From Maribacter stanieri (lineage in GTDB: Bacteria; Bacteroidota; Bacteroidia; Flavobacteriales; Flavobacteriaceae), in the NCBI RefSeq assembly GCF_900112245.1, contig NZ_FOYX01000001.1:248001-312000 (forward strand): a stretch of DNA of 64,000 bases, in the 5' to 3' direction. Both the position numbers and the translations under genes were made by a program. A model generated the notes under the pieces. It searched no databases, was not told the origin of the DNA, and saw only the letters and a program-made list of their open reading frames with translations. Shown here piece after piece: positions 28,320 to 37,241 of this stretch. Numbering within the stretch: position 1 is the first letter of the stretch; each line of letters opens with the position of its first letter.

Positions 28320-29903
28320 ATGGGTAATTTTGACAGAAGTATGTCACTTGCGGGAGAGCCGCCAAAAGCACTAAACACAGGCCAGAAATTGGCTGTTTTA
28401 ATGGGAATGACCGGTATGGGCATTCTTATATTACAATTGTTCAATTTAAACTTAGGCAATACAGCATTATGGCTTTCGGTTGCTATTCTTGCAATTTTCA
28501 CCGGTATAATTTGGTTTTCTCAAGCTGCATATGCACATAAGCAAAAAGGGATTAAAAATGATGGAGTTTGGTTTAAATCAATATCTAGCCGTGGTGTACT
28601 AGCTTGGATGGCAGGTATTGCGTTAACCGGGTTTTACATTGTATTATATTTCTACCCTGAGTATTTAGGCTTGGTAAAAGACGGTGATAACACTGGCTTA
28701 ATTGCACTTTTTGATCCATTGAGTAAAGGTTTAAGCGGTAACCCTGCCAGCCAATGGTTTGTATATGGTACCATGTACACCGTAGCTATTTTAGCTTTTG
28801 GAGTTAAATTCATATGGAAATATCGTCATAATAAATATGAGCAATTGAGAACGGTAAGTGTTATGTTTTTTCAAACTGCCTTTGCCTTCTTTATTCCAGA
28901 AATTATGGCAAGATTAAATGGAGACCTACCGTATTATGACCTTAAGAACATGTGGCCTTTAAACTATTACAATTTTGAGCGTTACCGTATCAATGGCTTT
29001 ATAGATTCTGGTAGTGTTGGTATGACAATGTTGTTCTTCGGTATCATATCCATCTTTGTAATCTCACCATTTCTAACATATAAATACGGTAAACGTTGGT
29101 ATTGTTCTTGGGTATGTGGTTGTGGCGGATTGGCTGAAACTGCAGGAGATTCTTTTCGCCAGTTAAGCGACAAATCTAAATTTGCCTGGAAAGTAGAACG
29201 TTGGGTGGTACATAGTGTTGTGGTATTCGTAACCTTAATGACTACTGCTGTAATTTATTCTTATTTAGGTAATGATACTAGTAAATACTGGCTTACAAAA
29301 ACGGTATTTATTTCTGGAGTAGCATTTATTCTAACCGCGGTTTTCGCTTGGGTAATGATTTATAAAAGAGAAGAACTAGCAAAAGATGCCAAATATGGGG
29401 CTATAGGCTACTTTACCATTATCGTTGTACTAATAGGAATGCACTTTTTTAGTGACTCAGGTAACATATTCATTTTTAAAGCAGAGACTTTGCGTTCTAC
29501 CTACAGCTTTTTAATAGGCAGTATTTTCTCTGGTGTTATTGGAACCGGATTTTACCCAATTTTAGGTAATAGGGTATGGTGTAGATTTGGCTGCCCAATG
29601 GCTGCAGTTTTAGGTTTTCAGCAACGTATGTTCTCTAAATTTAGAATTACTACCAATGGTGGTCAATGTATTTCTTGTGGTAACTGTTCTACCTATTGTG
29701 AAATGGGTATAGATGTACGTGCATATGCTCAAAAAGGAGAAAATATTGTACGTTCTAGTTGTGTGGGCTGTGGTATTTGTTCTGCGGTTTGCCCAAGAGG
29801 AGTTTTAAAATTAGAAAACGGACCTGAAAAAGGACGTATCAATTCTAAAGATGTCTTACTAGGTAATGATGTTGATTTAATGGACCTAGTAAATAACAAA
29901 TAG
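28320..29903 (+). CDS. Polytopic membrane 4Fe-4S protein (NapH/NosR/CcoG-like)
   Basis: The 527-residue protein has about nine hydrophobic segments. Cysteine motifs are CSWVCGCGGLAE near 262, then WCRFGCPMAAVLGF, and two ferredoxin-type clusters, CISCGNCSTYCEMG and CVGCGICSAVCPRG, near the C-terminus. The paired CxxCxxCxxxC/CP motifs bind two [4Fe-4S] clusters. Relatives pass electrons across or along the membrane to periplasmic reductases. It is transcribed with the FAD oxidoreductase. The terminal acceptor is not identified in this window. Confidence 0.85.
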   Translation: MGNFDRSMSLAGEPPKALNTGQKLAVLMGMTGMGILILQLFNLNLGNTALWLSVAILAIFTGIIWFSQAAYAHKQKGIKNDGVWFKSISSRGVLAWMAGIALTGFYIVLYFYPEYLGLVKDGDNTGLIALFDPLSKGLSGNPASQWFVYGTMYTVAILAFGVKFIWKYRHNKYEQLRTVSVMFFQTAFAFFIPEIMARLNGDLPYYDLKNMWPLNYYNFERYRINGFIDSGSVGMTMLFFGIISIFVISPFLTYKYGKRWYCSWVCGCGGLAETAGDSFRQLSDKSKFAWKVERWVVHSVVVFVTLMTTAVIYSYLGNDTSKYWLTKTVFISGVAFILTAVFAWVMIYKREELAKDAKYGAIGYFTIIVVLIGMHFFSDSGNIFIFKAETLRSTYSFLIGSIFSGVIGTGFYPILGNRVWCRFGCPMAAVLGFQQRMFSKFRITTNGGQCISCGNCSTYCEMGIDVRAYAQKGENIVRSSCVGCGICSAVCPRGVLKLENGPEKGRINSKDVLLGNDVDLMDLVNNK

Positions 29904-30055
29904 AATTTATTTATAAACGGCACTATATATAGCAGCAAAAGGATCTTTTTTGTCATGTTAGCCTAAATTATATATCAGGAAAAAGTTCATGGAAGGCTGG
30001 TTTTTGCCAATCTTTCATGACCTTTACATCCTATCAACACCAACTTATAACATTA

Positions 30056-32461
30056 ATGAATCGCTTATTTATTTTCATCTTTATAGTTTCCCTGCATGTT
30101 CAAGCACAGAAGGAAGTTAATTATCCTGAGGTTGTTTATGGTAAAGAAAACATACGCGCCGCTTGGGTAAGCCACCCAGATATTAAAGGTGGTGAAGATG
30201 TTGCCGTATTGTTTCGCAATACATTTAATGTTGATGATTTAAGAGAAGATTTCATCATTAATATTTCTGCTGACAATCATTACTTTTTATATGTAAATGG
30301 TCAATTTATTACTCACGGACCTCAATTGAGCGATATTCAGCACTACAAATACGAAACCTTAAACCTTAAAGATTACCTGAACCAAGGGAAAAATGTTATT
30401 GCGGTTAAGGTGATTAATTTTGGTAAAAGAAGGTTTTTAGGTATGCAGTCCATTTTTACCAGTTTAATGGTAAATGGCGTTTCTGAAAATGCCAAAATTA
30501 TTAATACAACCGGATTCAACGATACTTGGATAAGCACCATTGATAAGTCTTATAAAGCGAATGAAGTGGTGTGGCGCGGAGATAAAGAAAAAGCTATTGT
30601 TGGCGGATTTTATGCCAACAACCCTACCGATATTGTAGACATGAACAACTACCCTACTCATTGGGAAACATTAAATTTTGATGATTCTGATTGGAAAAAA
30701 GTTGAGTTTTTTGAAAATGCCAGTAGTATGGGCGGATCAATTGCCTATTTGCTAGAGCCACGTAATCTGCCGTTACTTTCTTGGGATGAGGAAAGAATAG
30801 GAAGTATTGTAAGATCATCTAAACCTATTGCTACAGAATTTCCGGTATTGGGCGAGTTAAAAATTGCTCCAAACTCTAAAACTACCTTTCTTTTGGATCA
30901 ACAATATGTTACCAACGGATTCCCAGAATTAATCTTCCGTAAAGGAAAATCGGCTAAAATCAGCATCAAATATGCCGAGAATCTTTTTGGTCCCAATAAT
31001 GAAAAGGGGGATCGTAATGATTTAGAAAACAAACAGCTTTTAGGCTACTACGATGAAATCATTTCTAACGGAGAAGATGCGCAGAAATTTATTCCAAACT
31101 GGATGCGTACTTTCAGGTTCATTGAATTTGAAATTGAAACGAAAGACCAAGAACTTGTTTTACAGAAATTTGTAAACCATAGATCAAGAACTACCATTCC
31201 TTCCATTGCAGAATTTACATCAGATGATGAAACATACAATGAGATTTTTGATATATGTAAACGTACTATTGATATATGTACACAAGATTACTTTTTAAGT
31301 GATGCTTATTACGAGACCATGCAGTATGTTGGCGACACTAAAATACAGGGGTTAATTTGGCAAGCTATGAGCGGTAATGCCGAGCATACTAAAAATGCCA
31401 TTAGACAATTTGATCATTCTAGAGATTCTGAAGGTAATATCTTAGGTGCCTATCCGCTTCGTTCTACATTTATTTATCCTACTTACTCCCTAGTTTGGGT
31501 AGATATGATCGCCGACTATTACAACACCTCTAGCAATAAAGAATTTATTCACACTTATAAAGACGGAATCGTAAATACTTTGGCTGGTTTTGAAAAAAAC
31601 ATGAACGAGCTAAACTTGGTCAACAAAACCCCCTACCGCTATTTTGTAGATTGGTATACAGGACCAAATAACGGTAGTGGTACGGCAACAAAAAATGACG
31701 GTCTCAACTCTGCAGTAGTAAGTTTACACTATGTGCGTGCTTTACAGAATGCATCTCGCCTATTTCAAGAAGTTGGAGAGGAACAAACTTCGGTAACATT
31801 TAAAAATCGTGCTGAGGAAATAAAAAAATCAGTTTACAATCTGTGTTACGATACCGAACGAAATCTTTTTGCCGAAAGACCGGACAAGACCATATATGAC
31901 CAGCACACCAATATCATGGCCATATTGACAGATGCTATTCCTGAGAATGAGCAAAGAGCACTTTTAGATAAAATCTTAAATGAAGAAGATTTATTACAAG
32001 CTACCTATTACTATCGCTTTTATCTTTTTGAGGCAATTAAAAAAGTAGATGCTCCAGAGTTGTTCGATGCTGTACAAAAACCGTGGGAGAAAATGATTGA
32101 TGACAACATGACCACAACCCTAGAACGTTTTGAAAGTGCAGAAAAACCAACACGATCAGAGGTTCACCCATGGAGTGCGTCACCTGCATATTTCTATTTT
32201 AATTACTTAGCAGGTATCCAATCTGTAAAAAATAACTTTGGCGAGGTGCGTATTGCCCCTGTATTTGGCAAATTACATGCTATGGAAGGCATACTGCCTA
32301 CAGCGAACGGGAATATAATATTCAACCTGAAAAGAACTAAGAATAAGCTAACCGCAGAAATAAAGATTCCCGAGACAATGACTGGCACATTAGTATGGCA
32401 GGGAACTGAAATTGCGCTCAGCAAAGGAAATAAAACCTATAAACTTAAGGGCTCAAAATAA
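30056..32461 (+). CDS. Exported alpha-L-rhamnosidase-like glycosidase (GH78-like, six-hairpin fold)
   Basis: The protein is 801 residues when started at ATG 30056, which yields a proper signal peptide (NRLFIFIFIVSLHVQA). The N-terminal half contains a jelly-roll domain (FIINISADNHYFLYVNG). The catalytic (alpha/alpha)6 part begins near 400, with IDICTQDYFLSDAYYETM, GDTKIQG and RYFVDWYTGP. The C-terminal beta-sandwich includes HPWSASPAYFYFNYLAG and FGEVRIAPVFG, as in bacterial rhamnosidases. Exact sugar specificity is uncertain, since the acid/base motif differs from classical GH78. It is probably periplasmic. Confidence 0.75.
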   Translation: MNRLFIFIFIVSLHVQAQKEVNYPEVVYGKENIRAAWVSHPDIKGGEDVAVLFRNTFNVDDLREDFIINISADNHYFLYVNGQFITHGPQLSDIQHYKYETLNLKDYLNQGKNVIAVKVINFGKRRFLGMQSIFTSLMVNGVSENAKIINTTGFNDTWISTIDKSYKANEVVWRGDKEKAIVGGFYANNPTDIVDMNNYPTHWETLNFDDSDWKKVEFFENASSMGGSIAYLLEPRNLPLLSWDEERIGSIVRSSKPIATEFPVLGELKIAPNSKTTFLLDQQYVTNGFPELIFRKGKSAKISIKYAENLFGPNNEKGDRNDLENKQLLGYYDEIISNGEDAQKFIPNWMRTFRFIEFEIETKDQELVLQKFVNHRSRTTIPSIAEFTSDDETYNEIFDICKRTIDICTQDYFLSDAYYETMQYVGDTKIQGLIWQAMSGNAEHTKNAIRQFDHSRDSEGNILGAYPLRSTFIYPTYSLVWVDMIADYYNTSSNKEFIHTYKDGIVNTLAGFEKNMNELNLVNKTPYRYFVDWYTGPNNGSGTATKNDGLNSAVVSLHYVRALQNASRLFQEVGEEQTSVTFKNRAEEIKKSVYNLCYDTERNLFAERPDKTIYDQHTNIMAILTDAIPENEQRALLDKILNEEDLLQATYYYRFYLFEAIKKVDAPELFDAVQKPWEKMIDDNMTTTLERFESAEKPTRSEVHPWSASPAYFYFNYLAGIQSVKNNFGEVRIAPVFGKLHAMEGILPTANGNIIFNLKRTKNKLTAEIKIPETMTGTLVWQGTEIALSKGNKTYKLKGSK

Positions 32462-32518
32462 TATATTGATTTCTGGTGTTTAAACGATGATGAAGCTCTT
32501 AACCTGAAATAATTAGAT

Positions 32519-33010
32519 ATGAAACTATTAAAACCAGTATACGCCGTACTTATTTGTTTTGGATTGTTAGCTTTTATAAATCCTGAAGACAAACGTTACG
32601 AACGCACCTATTATGATGACGGCTCTTTGGCTAGCGAAGGATGGATGCGATATAATACGAAAACAGATTATTGGACTTTCTATCATAAAAACGGTCATAA
32701 GTCTGAACAGGGGTTTTTCGCTTATGGCAAAAGAGAAAAATATTGGTTCTTTTACGATGAAAACCGCATTAGAACAAAAGAAGGCAGATTCGCTGAACAT
32801 GAAGAAATAGGCTGGTGGTTGTTCTATGACAAAAAAGGTCGTATAAACCATAAATGTCAATTGACAAAAGGCATTAAAGATGGTTACTGTTTAAAATACG
32901 AAGACGCTAAATTGATATCTGCCGAGAAATATAGCAAGGGTGAAAAAATAAAAGAATGGAAATCTTTTCGTGCTTTTACCCATGAAAATAGTTTATCTGA
33001 TTTAAAATAA
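32519..33010 (+). CDS. YwqK-type MORN-repeat protein
   Basis: The 163-residue protein has an N-terminal hydrophobic segment (signal or anchor). Short repeats of the YwqK/MORN_2 type follow, for example YYDDGSLASEGWMRYN, FYHKNGHKSEQGFFAYG and FYDENRIRTKEGRFAEH. Database names call these toxin-antitoxin YwqK antitoxins, but no toxin gene lies next to it. Its stop shares a base with the start of the following GT2 gene (TAATG), so it is translationally coupled to glycosyltransferases. Confidence 0.8.
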   Translation: MKLLKPVYAVLICFGLLAFINPEDKRYERTYYDDGSLASEGWMRYNTKTDYWTFYHKNGHKSEQGFFAYGKREKYWFFYDENRIRTKEGRFAEHEEIGWWLFYDKKGRINHKCQLTKGIKDGYCLKYEDAKLISAEKYSKGEKIKEWKSFRAFTHENSLSDLK

Positions 33011-33699
33011 TGACAGACATTAAAGTAATTATACCAGCTTTTAACGAAGCAGATTCCATTGCCCATGTCATCAATGAAATACCAAAAACGGTTTCTGAGG
33101 TTATTGTGGTGAATAATAATTCTACAGACGACACTGTAAAAAATGCAGAAAAAGCAGGTGCCACTGTGCTTAGCGAAACTAGAAAAGGTTATGGGTACGC
33201 CTGTCTTAAAGGACTAGATTACATTGCCGCGAAATCTAAACAACCAGACATTATCGTATTTATTGATGGGGACTATTCAGATTATCCCGAGGAACTGGAC
33301 AAGATAGTTGCTCCTATTTTGGAAAATAATATGGATTTTGTGGTAGGTGCTAGAACAAAAAGCTTGCGAGAAGAAGGTTCCATGACCCCACAACAAGTAT
33401 TTGGTAACTGGTTGGCAACATTTTTAATGAGTTTATTTTTTGGTGCAAAATTTACGGATTTAGGTCCTTTTAGGGCAATTAAATACGAAAAGCTCAAAGA
33501 ATTGAACATGGAAGACAAAACTTATGGATGGACGGTTGAAATGCAATTGAAAGTTCTTAAGAAAAAAATGACATATACCGAAGTACCAGTACGTTACAAA
33601 CGAAGAATTGGCATATCAAAAGTGTCAGGAACCGTAAAAGGTAGTATATTTGCGGGCATAAAAATATTGGGGTGGATCTTCAAATACAGTATAAAATAA
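33010..33699 (+). CDS. Family 2 glycosyltransferase, polyprenyl-phosphate mannose synthase-like
   Basis: The 229-residue GT2 has IKVIIPAFNEADSI, VIVVNNNSTDDT and the metal site VFIDGDYSDYPEELD. The rest (GPFRAIKYEKL, GWTVEMQLKVLK, VPVRYKRRIGISKVSGT) resembles DPM1-type enzymes that load a sugar onto polyprenyl phosphate. It has no long membrane region of its own. It lies between the YwqK gene (one-base overlap) and a processive-type membrane GT2 (one-base gap). A mannosyltransferase-like membrane protein at 43.8 kb could use its product. Confidence 0.85.
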   Translation: MTDIKVIIPAFNEADSIAHVINEIPKTVSEVIVVNNNSTDDTVKNAEKAGATVLSETRKGYGYACLKGLDYIAAKSKQPDIIVFIDGDYSDYPEELDKIVAPILENNMDFVVGARTKSLREEGSMTPQQVFGNWLATFLMSLFFGAKFTDLGPFRAIKYEKLKELNMEDKTYGWTVEMQLKVLKKKMTYTEVPVRYKRRIGISKVSGTVKGSIFAGIKILGWIFKYSIK

Positions 33700-33700
33700 T

Positions 33701-35185
33701 ATGGCATTAGCTCTTGCGTATCTTATCATCGTAATTTATAGTATCTCTTTACTATTAATTTTCTTTTATAGCTTGGCGCAGCTGAATCTATTGATCAATT
33801 ATTTATCACAAAAAAGAGAGAACACTACCGCGCCTAAATTTAATCTACTAGATCCAAAAGAAATTCCATTCGTAACTATTCAGCTTCCAGTTTTTAACGA
33901 GGAGTATGTGATGGATAGATTATTGGAAAATATTGCCAAAATAGAATACCCAAAAAGTAAGCTAGAGATTCAGGTATTAGATGATTCTACAGATGATACC
34001 GTAATTACTACCGCCGCTAGCGTTGCAAAACTACAAGAGACCGGTTTAGATATTCAGCACATTACAAGAACTGATAGATCTGGTTTTAAAGCAGGAGCTT
34101 TAAAAGAAGGACTTAAAGTAGCAAAGGGTGAATTCATCGCTATTTTTGATGCCGATTTCTTACCGGCCTCAGATTGGTTGAAGAAAACGGTCATTTATTT
34201 TAAAGATGAAGAAATTGGTGTGGTACAAACCCGTTGGGGACATTTGAACAGGGACTACTCTACATTAACAAAAATACAGGCATTTGCCTTAGATGCGCAT
34301 TTTACTTTAGAACAAGTTGGGCGTAACAGCAAAGGACATTTTATCAACTTTAACGGTACAGCAGGTATTTGGCGTAAAGAATGTATTATAGACGCTGGTA
34401 ACTGGGAAGGCGATACACTTACAGAAGATCTTGACCTTAGCTACCGTGCACAATTAAAAGATTGGAAATTCAAGTATTTAGAAGATGTTGAAACTCCTGC
34501 AGAACTTCCGGTTGTAATTAGTGCCGCACGTTCTCAACAATTTCGTTGGAACAAAGGTGGTGCAGAGAACTTTAGAAAAACAGTTTGGAGCGTTGTTACA
34601 GCTAAAAACATACCTTTTAAAACCAAGTTTCACGGTGTAATGCATTTACTGAACAGTTCAATGTTCTTATGTGTTTTCTTAGTTGCATTATTAAGTATCC
34701 CATCACTTTATATCAAGAACACTTACGGTCATTTAGACTGGGTATTCTCTCTATTAAGCTTATTTACCGTAAGTACAATCATATTATTCGTTTGCTATTG
34801 GTTTACGTATAAGAGTATACAAGGTAGCGGCTTTAACAACTTTGTAGATTACATACGTATTTTCTTTACGTTCTTCTCTGTAGCCTTAGGCTTTTCTTTG
34901 CACAATACCATTGCGGTTATTGAAGGTCATATGGGTAAAAGAAGTGAATTTGTACGTACGCCTAAATTCAACATCAGTACCATAAAACAAAGCTGGAAAG
35001 GCAATAAGTATTTAGCTAAAAAATTATCGCCTAACATGATTTTAGAATTTGCTCTAATGATTTACTTTATGTTTGGTATGTACAGCGCTATACCATTGAA
35101 TGATTTCGGGTTGTTTCCGTTTCACTTTATGTTGTTCTTAGGCTTTGGGTTTGTATTTTTTAAATCATTGACCTCAAGAGCTTAA
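33701..35185 (+). CDS. Membrane family 2 glycosyltransferase, cellulose-synthase-like
   Basis: The 494-residue protein has N-terminal helices (about 1-30) and a GT2 domain with VTIQLPVFNEEYVMDRLL, VLDDSTDDT, AIFDADFLPASDWL, the TEDLDLSYRA acceptor motif and QQFRWNKGG (the QxxRW signature). Four to five C-terminal membrane helices follow. This architecture indicates a processive or lipid-linked sugar transferase facing the cytoplasm. The sugar and product are not determined. It ends the operon, with a strong terminator 21 bases on. Confidence 0.87.
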   Translation: MALALAYLIIVIYSISLLLIFFYSLAQLNLLINYLSQKRENTTAPKFNLLDPKEIPFVTIQLPVFNEEYVMDRLLENIAKIEYPKSKLEIQVLDDSTDDTVITTAASVAKLQETGLDIQHITRTDRSGFKAGALKEGLKVAKGEFIAIFDADFLPASDWLKKTVIYFKDEEIGVVQTRWGHLNRDYSTLTKIQAFALDAHFTLEQVGRNSKGHFINFNGTAGIWRKECIIDAGNWEGDTLTEDLDLSYRAQLKDWKFKYLEDVETPAELPVVISAARSQQFRWNKGGAENFRKTVWSVVTAKNIPFKTKFHGVMHLLNSSMFLCVFLVALLSIPSLYIKNTYGHLDWVFSLLSLFTVSTIILFVCYWFTYKSIQGSGFNNFVDYIRIFFTFFSVALGFSLHNTIAVIEGHMGKRSEFVRTPKFNISTIKQSWKGNKYLAKKLSPNMILEFALMIYFMFGMYSAIPLNDFGLFPFHFMLFLGFGFVFFKSLTSRA

Positions 35186-35206
35186 AACAGCTTTAAATAA
35201 GATATT

Positions 35207-35240
35207 AAAAAGGGATAGCCATTTGGCTGTCCCTTTTTTT
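35207..35240 (+). terminator. Intrinsic terminator of the YwqK-GT2-GT2 operon
   Basis: The arms AAAAAGGGATAGCC (35207-35220) and GGCTGTCCCTTTTTTT (35225-35240) form a long stem with one G-T pair and a four-base loop, ending in a seven-T run. Confidence 0.9.
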
Positions 35241-35319
35241 ACTTTAATTCTTCTCATTTGTTTAACTTACACATAAAACAGGAATAAAATTACTAGTGAT
35301 CTTATTCGTCTTAAATAGC

Positions 35320-35345
35320 GTATAAAGTAACTTGTTACCTTATAC
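35320..35345. repeat. 26-base palindrome upstream of the TIR-like gene, possible operator
   Basis: GTATAA-A-GTAAC, a TT centre, and GTTAC-C-TTATAC form an inverted repeat of 11 of 12 paired positions. It ends 32 bases before the TTG start of the TIR-like gene. The size and symmetry suit a dimeric repressor operator. It lacks a T run, so it is not a terminator. No adjacent regulator gene is present. Confidence 0.5.
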
Positions 35346-35377
35346 AATTGTTGTGCATAATTTGAGAAAACTATAAA

Positions 35378-36565
35378 TTGAAAAGAACAATATTTTATTC
35401 ATGGCAGTCTGACCTCCCTAGCAATTCAAACAGAGGTTTTATCGAATCTTGTTTAAAAAAAGTAATTAAACAGGTTGATAAGGACATGCCATTCCAACTA
35501 GAGTTTAATATTGATCGAGATACAAAATCAGAAATTGGTACGCCTAATATCTTGGAATCTATTTTTAAGAAGATTGATCGATCAAAAATTTTTATAGCTG
35601 ATATATCAATCATAAACTCTGAAAGTACTGGTAGAAAGTGTCCTAACCCCAATGTTCTAGTCGAATTGGGATATGCGGCAAGAGTGTTAGGATGGGAAAG
35701 AGTCTTCTGCTTCTACAATACTGATTATGGAAGCATTGAAGAATTGCCTTTTGATTTGAGACAAAGAAGACCTATTCAATACAGTTTGGATGGATTAAAT
35801 AAATCAGAAGTTAGAAATTCGGTTGTTCAAATTCTTTCCGATTCAATCATAAAACTTCATGAAAATGGAGGACTATTTGACAAAGTAGATGACTATATAA
35901 AACAGAAAGTTGATACCGAAATATTAACAATTGCTGGGCATTTAGGGAAATTGTTATTTGGTTACGAAGGAAAATCAGCTCCTGAAATGCTACAACGCGT
36001 TTCGAACTTGACTGACAAAGAAATTGAGGAAACAATAAAATCTCAGAAACCAATTGGATTTCAGATTTTTAAAAACCTTCAAGTTCAAGAAAAGAAATTA
36101 AGAGAAATTGCCGATAGTGCAATCTCTTCAGTTCATCAAAATAGAGAAATGGCAAGACCAATTATTGAATTGGTAAGTTGGGTAGGAAGATTTGATGCTT
36201 TAAACTCCCCTCGAAATGAAGATACATGGTTTAAAGAACTTGATTCTGTAGACACGAATTACAAAATTATTCCCCCTTCTCAAACTGGACAAAATGATGA
36301 CTTGCCAAATCGTTTTATCCTATTGAAAAAGATTGACAAAGAAAAGGGAGTTATTAGTGATTTTGGAGATTTTATCTATAAGCCAAGAATTGAAAAACTA
36401 ACAACCTTTTATGAGTTAGATGACAATAACCTAACCACATTTATATCTATAATAAGACATTTCATCACGGCTGTAGACGACTGGTTAGATTTGACGAATG
36501 GCGAAATAATCATTGACTTATACCACAATTTTGAATTAAGAAAAACTAAGCACAACAATGTGTAA
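35378..36565 (+). CDS. TIR-like (nucleotide-binding/SEFIR-like) protein with C-terminal uncharacterised domain
   Basis: The 395-residue protein begins MKRTIFYSWQSDLP, the opening strand of a TIR-like fold. It continues with IDRDTKSEIGTPNILESIFKKI, FIADISIIN and PNPNVLVELGYAARVLGWERV, the typical TIR-like (TIR_2/CAP12-like) conserved block. Residues about 170-395 are mixed helical with no domain I recognise. The start is TTG at 35378, because a stop lies just upstream and the N-terminal strand is needed for the fold. Such proteins occur as NAD-degrading or nucleotide-binding effectors in immunity. It stands alone after a terminator and a palindrome, next to decaying genes, suggesting accessory DNA. 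Confidence 0.7.
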   Translation: MKRTIFYSWQSDLPSNSNRGFIESCLKKVIKQVDKDMPFQLEFNIDRDTKSEIGTPNILESIFKKIDRSKIFIADISIINSESTGRKCPNPNVLVELGYAARVLGWERVFCFYNTDYGSIEELPFDLRQRRPIQYSLDGLNKSEVRNSVVQILSDSIIKLHENGGLFDKVDDYIKQKVDTEILTIAGHLGKLLFGYEGKSAPEMLQRVSNLTDKEIEETIKSQKPIGFQIFKNLQVQEKKLREIADSAISSVHQNREMARPIIELVSWVGRFDALNSPRNEDTWFKELDSVDTNYKIIPPSQTGQNDDLPNRFILLKKIDKEKGVISDFGDFIYKPRIEKLTTFYELDDNNLTTFISIIRHFITAVDDWLDLTNGEIIIDLYHNFELRKTKHNNV

Positions 36566-36615
36566 AAATGCATTAAAACGCATTTTACACTAAACGTTAA
36601 ACTCAATATAACTAG

Positions 36616-37137
36616 ATGTCAGATATTAGTACTTTTAATTTTACATGTTCTTGTTGTGATGAAATTCACAGGGGAGTTCCTAATTTAGGTAGCAATGCTC
36701 CAAATTACTATTTCTCAATTCCTGATGAAGAAATTAAAAAAAGAACCTTTTTAACTTCTGATACCTGTGTAATTGATGATGTACATTTTTTTGTTAGAGG
36801 ATGCTTAGAGATACCATTAATTGGAAATGAAGAAGTTTTTAGCTTTGGAGCCTGGGTTTCATTAAGTAAAGAAAATTTTGAGAAATTTGAATCTTTATAT
36901 GACGTGAAAAAACGTTGAGATAACGAACCAATGTTTGGATGGTTTTCTTCTTGGGTCTGGCCTTTTTATACAGACACAGAAAATATCAAATCCATAATTC
37001 ATTTAAGAAATGATGGAATCAGACCTTATATAGAACTTGAACCAACAGAACACCCGCTAGCTTTAATACAATCTGAAGGTATTACTTCTGAACAAGTAAT
37101 TAAGATGTATGAATACTATGTACACGGGAAAAAATAA
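36616..37137 (+). pseudogene. DUF2199 family gene interrupted by an in-frame TGA
   Basis: The first 100 codons encode the N-terminal part of DUF2199 (FTCSCCDEIHRGVPNLG, CVIDDVHFFVRGCLEIPLIG, FGAWVSLSKENFEKFESL). After a TGA at 36916-36918 the same frame continues with DNEPMFGWFSSWVWPFYTDT and IRPYIELEPTEHPLALIQ, exactly the C-terminal part of the family. The whole would be 173 residues plus stop. Only one base separates it from a full gene, so the change is recent or is a base-call error. ATG 36931 could restart the C-terminal half. DUF2199 function is unknown; the N-terminal CxxC may bind zinc. Confidence 0.85.
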
Positions 37138-37241
37138 TCATTAAGAAAGCTATAATGAATACGGAGTTTTGTTTTTTTCATACTTCGGTGACGATTGAAA
37201 AGTTCGCCAAGACTAATTAGAAAAATAAAGAGATATACAGC

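Noticed and set aside
29904-30055. AAAAGGATCTTTTTTG as a terminator of the 4Fe-4S gene
   Set aside because: The stem is only a few A-T pairs with no real loop and would be unstable.
32519-33010. YwqK gene as one half of a toxin-antitoxin pair
   Set aside because: No toxin gene is adjacent and the gene is coupled to glycosyltransferases; the name comes from database labels only.
36916-36918. TGA in the DUF2199 gene as a selenocysteine codon
   Set aside because: The position is not a conserved Cys in the family and no selenocysteine insertion hairpin was evident; a nonsense change or base-call error is simpler.
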